From assembly GCA_035286745.1 (NCBI GenBank), contig DATECU010000043.1, positions 1 through 10,810 of the forward strand: a stretch of 10,810 nucleotides of DNA, given 5' to 3'. The DNA comes from DATECU01 sp035286745 (lineage in GTDB: Bacteria; Acidobacteriota; Vicinamibacteria; Fen-336). A program made the translations under genes and the position numbers. The first letter of the stretch is position 1, and each line of letters opens with the position of its first letter. Below the pieces are notes generated by a model that worked only from the letters and a program-made list of their open reading frames with translations, did no database searches and was not told the origin of the DNA. Below are positions 6,880 to 10,810 of the stretch, piece after piece.

Positions 6880-6930
6880 ATGTTTTCCGAAGGCCCGGAA
6901 GGCCCCGTCTCCCATCCCTTCGCCTGCTGA
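6880..6930 (+). CDS. Possible 16-codon leader ORF upstream of phoH
   Basis: In the 63-bp gap between aspS and phoH an ATG opens a short frame encoding MFSEGPEGPVSHPFAC. Its TGA stop directly abuts the phoH ATG (TGAATG), and the two frames are in phase. There is no clear Shine-Dalgarno before either ATG; the nearest purine-rich run before 6880 is weak. It could couple phoH translation by reinitiation, or it may be untranslated. The gap contains a short direct repeat, GAAGGCCC twice, which encodes the EGPEGP. Confidence 0.3.
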   Translation: MFSEGPEGPVSHPFAC

Positions 6931-7887
6931 ATGAGACGGGTCGCCGTACCTGAGCGCGGGGCTGAGGCCCTGTTCGGCAACCACGACGAGAACCTCCGAT
7001 TCCTGGAGGACACCCTGAAGGTCCGCATCCTGAGCCAGGGTCCGGAGCTCGTGGTGGAGGGCGAGCAGGCGGCGGAGGAAACCGTCTTCCAGATCTTCGA
7101 TCAGCTCTCCGGCCTGATGAAGGACGGTTATGCGGTAGGTTCAGGCGACGTGCGCCTGGCGGCCCAACTGCTGAGCCAGGACGGGGGGACCCGGCTCCGC
7201 GACTACCTGATGCGGGCGGTGGTCCGGGGCGGCAAGAAGACGGTGGTGCCCCGCAGCCTGAACCAGCGGGTGTATCTGGAGAAGATCGCCGGCAACGACA
7301 TGGTCTTCGGCATCGGCCCCGCCGGCACCGGCAAGACCTACCTGGCTGTGGCCCAGGCGGTGGCGGCTTTGGCCGCCAAAGCGGTGGCTCGCATCGTGCT
7401 TGCCCGGCCTGCGGTGGAGGCGGGAGAGAAGCTGGGCTTCCTGCCCGGCGACCTGCAAGAGAAGGTCGATCCCTACCTGCGCCCGCTCTACGACGCTCTC
7501 TACGATCTCCTGGACTACGAGAAGGTATCCCGCCTGCTGGAGCGCAACGCCATCGAGGTGGCGCCTATCGCCTTCATGCGGGGCCGCACCCTGAACGACG
7601 CTTTCGTGATCATCGACGAGGCCCAGAACACCACCAGCGAGCAGATGAAGATGGTGCTCACCCGGATCGGGTTCGGCTCCAAGGTGGTGATCACCGGCGA
7701 CATTACCCAGATCGACTTGCCCCAGGGCAAGACCTCGGGGCTGGTGGAAGCCATCTCGGTGCTGTCGGGGGTGAGCGGGATCAGCTTCGTCTTCTTCGAC
7801 GAGCGCGACGTGGTGCGCCACAAGCTGGTGCAGGCGGTGGTGAAGGCCTACGAGGCCTACGGCGCCGCCCAGGCGCCGGGCAAGTAA
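6931..7887 (+). CDS. phoH: PhoH-like P-loop ATPase (PhoH/YbeZ family)
   Basis: A cytoplasmic ATPase with a superfamily 1 helicase-like core; family members are linked to RNA metabolism and commonly encoded beside ybeY. The product has 318 residues. An N-terminal domain (about 1-110) begins VPERGAEALFGNHDENLR, typical of the family. Walker A is GPAGTGKT (129-136) and Walker B is VIIDEAQN (226-233); the strand KVVITGDITQIDLPQG (251-266) follows as in other PhoH proteins. The start ATG is fixed from upstream by an in-frame TGA immediately before it. No Shine-Dalgarno is visible, which is unusual in this operon and suggests coupling to upstream translation. ybeY follows after 8 bases; the 7TM-HD gene often found between the two is absent. 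Confidence 0.95.
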   Translation: MRRVAVPERGAEALFGNHDENLRFLEDTLKVRILSQGPELVVEGEQAAEETVFQIFDQLSGLMKDGYAVGSGDVRLAAQLLSQDGGTRLRDYLMRAVVRGGKKTVVPRSLNQRVYLEKIAGNDMVFGIGPAGTGKTYLAVAQAVAALAAKAVARIVLARPAVEAGEKLGFLPGDLQEKVDPYLRPLYDALYDLLDYEKVSRLLERNAIEVAPIAFMRGRTLNDAFVIIDEAQNTTSEQMKMVLTRIGFGSKVVITGDITQIDLPQGKTSGLVEAISVLSGVSGISFVFFDERDVVRHKLVQAVVKAYEAYGAAQAPGK

Positions 7888-7895
7888 GGCTCGCC

Positions 7896-8321
7896 ATGTC
7901 CGAAGCTGGCAGTCGCCTGGAGGTCGTTGTCCTCAACCGACAACGGCGCCGGCGCATCAACCCGAAGCGCCTGCGGCGGGTCCTGGAAGGGGCGGCGGCC
8001 GAGCTGGGGGTGAGCGGCGAGATCGTGGTGGTCTTGACCGCCGACCAGCCGGTGAGAGCCTTGAACGCCCGCTACCGCGGCAAGGACAGGCCCACCGACG
8101 TGCTGTCCTTCGAAGGTGAGGGCGGCGCAGAAGGGTTAGGCGACGTGGTGATCAGCGTGGAGACGGCGGCCCGGAACGGGCGGGAGCACGGGCGCACCCT
8201 GCTCCAGGAGCTGGACCTTCTGGTGCTCCACGGCTTCCTCCACCTCCTGGGTTACGACCACGAGACCGACCGGGGCACCATGGAGCGTCTGGAGAAGCGG
8301 CTCCGGAGGAAGCTCCTGTGA
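7896..8321 (+). CDS. ybeY: Endoribonuclease YbeY / 16S rRNA maturation factor
   Basis: A zinc-dependent single-strand endoribonuclease involved in 16S rRNA 3'-end maturation and 70S ribosome quality control. The 141-residue length is normal. The diagnostic H-x3-H-x5-H metal site is HGFLHLLGYDH (112-122; His112, His116, His122). Two other hallmarks are present: LNARYRGKDRPTDVLSF (56-72) and GDVVISVETA (82-91). The N-terminus is rich in arginine (residues 15-28). AAGG, overlapping the phoH stop, lies 6 bases before the ATG. Its last bases overlap the GTG of the next gene (GTGA), so the two are likely coupled. Confidence 0.96.
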   Translation: MSEAGSRLEVVVLNRQRRRRINPKRLRRVLEGAAAELGVSGEIVVVLTADQPVRALNARYRGKDRPTDVLSFEGEGGAEGLGDVVISVETAARNGREHGRTLLQELDLLVLHGFLHLLGYDHETDRGTMERLEKRLRRKLL

Positions 8322-9544
8322 TCGTCTTCAAGATCGTCCTGCTCGTCGTGCTGGCGGCAGTCTCCTTGGTGCTGGCGGTGGTGGAGGCGGCCTTCTATCT
8401 GGTGAAGCGCCGGCGCATGAGCCTCTTGGCTCACCACAGCAAGTGGGCGGAGCTGGCGAACGACTACCTGGACGACCCCTCGCGGCTGCTGATGCCGATC
8501 CAGATGGGCACCTACACCGCTCACGTGGCCATGACGGTGGTGATCACCTCGCTGTTCCTGGACCTGCTGGCCCACTGGGCCATGCTGATTGCTTTCCTGG
8601 TGATGGTGGGCTACCTGCTGGTCTTCCGCTTGACCGCGCCTTACGCGATCGTGAGACGCCGCCCGGAGCGCTCGCTTCTGGTCCTGCTGCCGGCCTTCCA
8701 TCGCTACGCCCAGGCGCTCAGGCCGCTGGTGATGGCGCTTCGGGCGCGGATGGTACGGGACACCGGCGGGGACCTGGACGAGGCCGGCGCCAAGGCGCAA
8801 AGCCTGCCCGAGGTTCCTCCCCCGCCGGTGCACGACGAGGACGAAGGTCGCCTGGTCGACTCGGTGGCTCGCTTCTCGTCCATGCTGGTGCGGGACGTGA
8901 TGACGCCGCGGCCCGACCTGGTCGCGGTGGCGGCCCGAGCCAGCGTGGGGGAGCTGCGCAAGCTGCTCCGGGAGACCAAGTACAGCCGGCTTCCCGTCTA
9001 CGGCGAGAATCTCGACGACATTCTGGGCGTGATCTCGGTGCGCGATCTGATGGAGCACGAGGGAACTCAGGAGGAGGCGATAAAGCCCCTGGTCCGTGAG
9101 GCCTTCCTGGTCCCCGAGACCAAGAAGCTGGCCGAGCTGCTGAAGGAGCTGCAGGCGCGTCGCCTCACCTTCGCCATCGTCATCGACGAGTACGGAGGCA
9201 CCGCTGGCCTGGTGACCATGGAGGACATCGTCGAGGAGATCGTGGGCGAGATCAAGGACGAGTACGACGTGGAGACGGAGCCAATCAGCGTCGAGCCCGA
9301 AGGCGCAGTTCTGGTGGCCGGACGCGTCAACGTGGATCGGCTGGAGCAAGCCCTGGAGGCCGATCTCGCCGAGGGAGACGAGGTGGGAACCGTGGGCGGT
9401 CTGGTGTCGACGGTGTTCGGGCGCATCCCGCGGGTCGGCGAGCGCATCGAGTTCCGCGGCTTCTCGATCGAGATCGTGGACGCCGAGCACAAGCGGGTGA
9501 ACCGGGTGCGCTTCCGGAAGCTACCCGAGAAAGAGCCGGAATGA
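8318..9544 (+). CDS. CorC/HlyC-like membrane protein with CBS pair and diverged CNNM (DUF21) domain
   Basis: The 408-residue product has a membrane part (about 1-140), a CBS pair and a CorC_HlyC-type C-terminal domain (about 325-403). Hydrophobic stretches lie at about 2-28, 68-84, 88-106 and possibly 118-130. The first CBS motif opens with VRDVMTPRPDL (191-201); the second carries FAIVIDEYGGTAGLVTMEDIVEEIVGEI (285-312). Relatives are linked to magnesium/cobalt transport or resistance and sit beside ybeY in many bacteria. The CBS and C-terminal parts are canonical. The membrane part is not: the usual SGSE-type, Asn-rich and GExxPK signatures are missing, replaced by VVEAAF (21-26) and VFRLTAPYAI (102-111). 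Whether it transports an ion is therefore open. GTG start, with GGAGG 8 bases upstream; it overlaps ybeY and era by four bases each. Confidence 0.88.
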   Translation: MIVFKIVLLVVLAAVSLVLAVVEAAFYLVKRRRMSLLAHHSKWAELANDYLDDPSRLLMPIQMGTYTAHVAMTVVITSLFLDLLAHWAMLIAFLVMVGYLLVFRLTAPYAIVRRRPERSLLVLLPAFHRYAQALRPLVMALRARMVRDTGGDLDEAGAKAQSLPEVPPPPVHDEDEGRLVDSVARFSSMLVRDVMTPRPDLVAVAARASVGELRKLLRETKYSRLPVYGENLDDILGVISVRDLMEHEGTQEEAIKPLVREAFLVPETKKLAELLKELQARRLTFAIVIDEYGGTAGLVTMEDIVEEIVGEIKDEYDVETEPISVEPEGAVLVAGRVNVDRLEQALEADLAEGDEVGTVGGLVSTVFGRIPRVGERIEFRGFSIEIVDAEHKRVNRVRFRKLPEKEPE

Positions 9545-10446
9545 GCGAGCCGGAGCCCGCGAGCTTTCGCTCCGGGTTTGTGAGCGTGGTGGGGCGGCCC
9601 AACGTGGGCAAGTCGACGCTGGTCAACCGTTTGGTGGGCCAGAAGGTGGCCATCGTCTCCGACAAGCCCCAGACCACCCGAAACCGCATCCTGGCCGTGG
9701 TCAACCGGCCCCAGGGGCAGATCGTCCTCCTCGACACCCCCGGCATCCACAAGCCCATGCACCGGATGAACCAGCGCATGGTGGAGACGGCGCTCTCCAC
9801 CTTGGGCCAGGTGGAGCTGGTGCTCTGGCTGGGGGACGTCTCGGAAGCGTTCGGCGCGGGAGACCGCTTCGTGGCCCAGGCCCTGCGCAAGGCGGGCAAG
9901 CCGGTGATCCTGGGGCTCAACAAGATCGACCTGATCGCCAAGCCGCGGCTCTTGCCCCTGATCGACACCTACCGGCAACTGATGGACTTCGCCGAGGTGA
10001 TTCCGCTCTCGGCGCTGACCGGCGAGAACGCCGACCTGGTCGCCGAGAGGCTCCTGGCCCATCTGCCCGAGGGGGAACGGCTCTACCCCGAGGATTTCCT
10101 GACCGATCTCCCGGAGCGCTTCTTCGTGGGGGAGATGGTGCGGGAGGCCATCCTTCATCACACCCGCGACGAGATCCCCTACGTCAGCGGCGTGGTGGTC
10201 GAGTCCTTCAAGGAGGAGGAGGGCCTGGTGCGCATCGAGGCCTCGGTCCTGGTCGAGCGCGACAGCCAGAAGGGCATCATCATCGGCCGCGGTGGGGCCA
10301 TGCTCAAGGCCATCGGCACCCAGGCCCGCCACCAGATCGAGGCCTTCTTGGCGGCCAAGGTGTTCCTGGGCCTGTTCGTGAAGGTGCGCGAGCACTGGCG
10401 TGAGAACCCGAGGATCCTGGAGGACATGGGGTTGGGGAAGGGATAG
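9541..10446 (+). CDS. era: GTPase Era
   Basis: An essential Ras-like GTPase that binds the 3' end of 16S rRNA and helps assemble the 30S subunit. The 301-residue length is normal. G1 is GRPNVGKST (18-26), the G2 region is DKPQTTRNR (41-49), G3 is DTPG (65-68) followed by the Era-typical IHKP, G4 is NKID (127-130) and G5 is SAL (157-159). The C-terminal KH domain shows IIIGRGGAMLKAIG (246-259), including the GxxG loop. The ATG overlaps the stop of the CorC-like gene (ATGA). The upstream end of that gene offers GAAAGAGCCGGA as a weak ribosome site, so coupling is likely. It is the last gene of the operon; YbeY and Era both act on 16S rRNA, consistent with their co-location. Confidence 0.97.
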   Translation: MSEPEPASFRSGFVSVVGRPNVGKSTLVNRLVGQKVAIVSDKPQTTRNRILAVVNRPQGQIVLLDTPGIHKPMHRMNQRMVETALSTLGQVELVLWLGDVSEAFGAGDRFVAQALRKAGKPVILGLNKIDLIAKPRLLPLIDTYRQLMDFAEVIPLSALTGENADLVAERLLAHLPEGERLYPEDFLTDLPERFFVGEMVREAILHHTRDEIPYVSGVVVESFKEEEGLVRIEASVLVERDSQKGIIIGRGGAMLKAIGTQARHQIEAFLAAKVFLGLFVKVREHWRENPRILEDMGLGKG

Positions 10447-10460
10447 CGGCGGTCGGCCAG

Positions 10461-10484
10461 GGCAGCGGTCAGCGCTCAGCTACG
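10461..10484 (+). repeat. Heptanucleotide repeat element just after the era stop
   Basis: The 24 bases read GGCAGC, GG, TCAGC, GC, TCAGCTAC, G. They match the element at 251-274 (minus strand) at 20 of 24 positions and share 16 identical bases with 166-181. It begins 14 bases after the era stop, in sense orientation, as the other copy does after pruA. The following stretch 10485-10756 shows no tRNA, rRNA or convincing gene. It has only a few short GC inverted repeats, for example 10622-10627 with 10643-10648 and 10703-10718, with no T-run after them. Confidence 0.7.
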
Positions 10485-10756
10485 GTCGGAAGGCGGGGCG
10501 GTCGAAACCGGCAGCGAAGGCCATGCTCGCGCATCGACCTCGCGGTCGGCCCGCCGCCGCCGGCAGAAGCTGCACCGGTCAAGGGTGCCGCGCTTGGTAT
10601 GCCGGGCTTTCGGGGCGGGCTCGCGCCTGATGGGTGCCGTTGGGCGCGCAGCCCGATGGAGCCGAACAGTCAACTCGTCACCCAGCCGCAACCGTCGGAG
10701 CTAAGCGTGAGCACGCTTGGCCGCGGGGATCCGTAGCGGCCTGATCACGGAAGTCG

Positions 10757-10810
10757 ATGGAGAAGAAGAAGCCCGTGACCCAGGCGCGCGCACCGCGCAC
10801 GAGAGCATGG
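10757..10810 (+). CDS. Possible 5' end of a truncated gene
   Basis: An ATG follows an in-frame TGA (10742-10744) and has GGAAG (10749-10753) three bases upstream. The visible frame reads MEKKKPVTQARAPRTRAW and runs off the window. The lysine-rich opening looks like a real N-terminus, but 18 residues cannot be identified. The minus strand of the same stretch is also open to the window edge, so the strand is not certain. Confidence 0.3.
   Translation, partial: MEKKKPVTQARAPRTRAW

Noticed and set aside
10490..10515. A CGGTCGAAACCG stretch resembling a tRNA T-arm
   Set aside because: It is a 4-bp stem with a tetraloop rather than a 5-bp stem with a 7-base loop. No matching anticodon arm or acceptor stem surrounds it.
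10400..10691. Short frames on both strands after era (plus 10400-10630, minus 10476-10691)
   Set aside because: They overlap era or the repeat element, are Arg/Pro/Gly-rich, and show neither a start context nor similarity to known proteins.
10703..10718. Palindrome AAGCGTG-AG-CACGCTT as a terminator or operator
   Set aside because: The loop is too short for the full stem and no T-run follows. With only one copy, an operator role is not supportable.
1..10810. CRISPR array, insertion sequence, toxin-antitoxin or defence genes
   Set aside because: No regularly spaced long direct repeats, transposase motifs or defence-type domains are seen. The only repeats are the 7-base-period elements described.

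Overview
This is a GC-rich stretch (roughly two thirds G+C by eye) from a bacterium with tightly packed, overlapping genes. The protein sequences look like those of a non-model Gram-negative lineage. An Acidobacteriota-type genome (for example Thermoanaerobaculia) or a deltaproteobacterial relative is my best guess. It rests on gene order, the eukaryote-like type of P5C dehydrogenase and the secreted-protein tail, not on any marker I could compute.

Left part, minus strand (278-3108): a P5C dehydrogenase of proline catabolism (pruA type) lies downstream of a secreted protein that belongs to a conserved but functionally uncharacterised family. The 119 bp between them hold a GC hairpin that could terminate the upstream gene and a plausible sigma70-type promoter for pruA. 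Positions 1-277 hold no convincing gene, but carry three copies of a heptanucleotide-based repeat.

Right part, plus strand (3304-10446): seven genes form what looks like one operon, namely gamma-carbonic anhydrase, hisS, aspS, phoH, ybeY, a CorC/CNNM-like protein and era. Most junctions overlap by 4 or 8 bases or are separated by 8 bases. The exception is 63 bp between aspS and phoH, which contains a 16-codon mini-ORF whose stop abuts the phoH start. A good promoter candidate and a leader hairpin precede the operon. The set joins tRNA charging (HisRS, AspRS) to ribosome maturation and RNA quality control (YbeY, Era, PhoH), a common bacterial theme. The 7TM-HD gene (pgpH) often found between phoH and ybeY is absent.

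Right end (10447-10810): about 310 bp with no clear gene, then a possible truncated reading frame from 10757. It starts with another copy of the repeat.

The most unusual signal is this repeat. It has a GGCAGC head, a variable number of 7-base units ending in TCAGC, and a TAC tail. One copy begins 3 bases after the pruA stop and another 14 bases after the era stop, both in sense orientation. The second notable point is the strongly diverged membrane domain of the CorC-like protein. The genes themselves are otherwise ordinary, and I do not see a convincing new multi-gene system.
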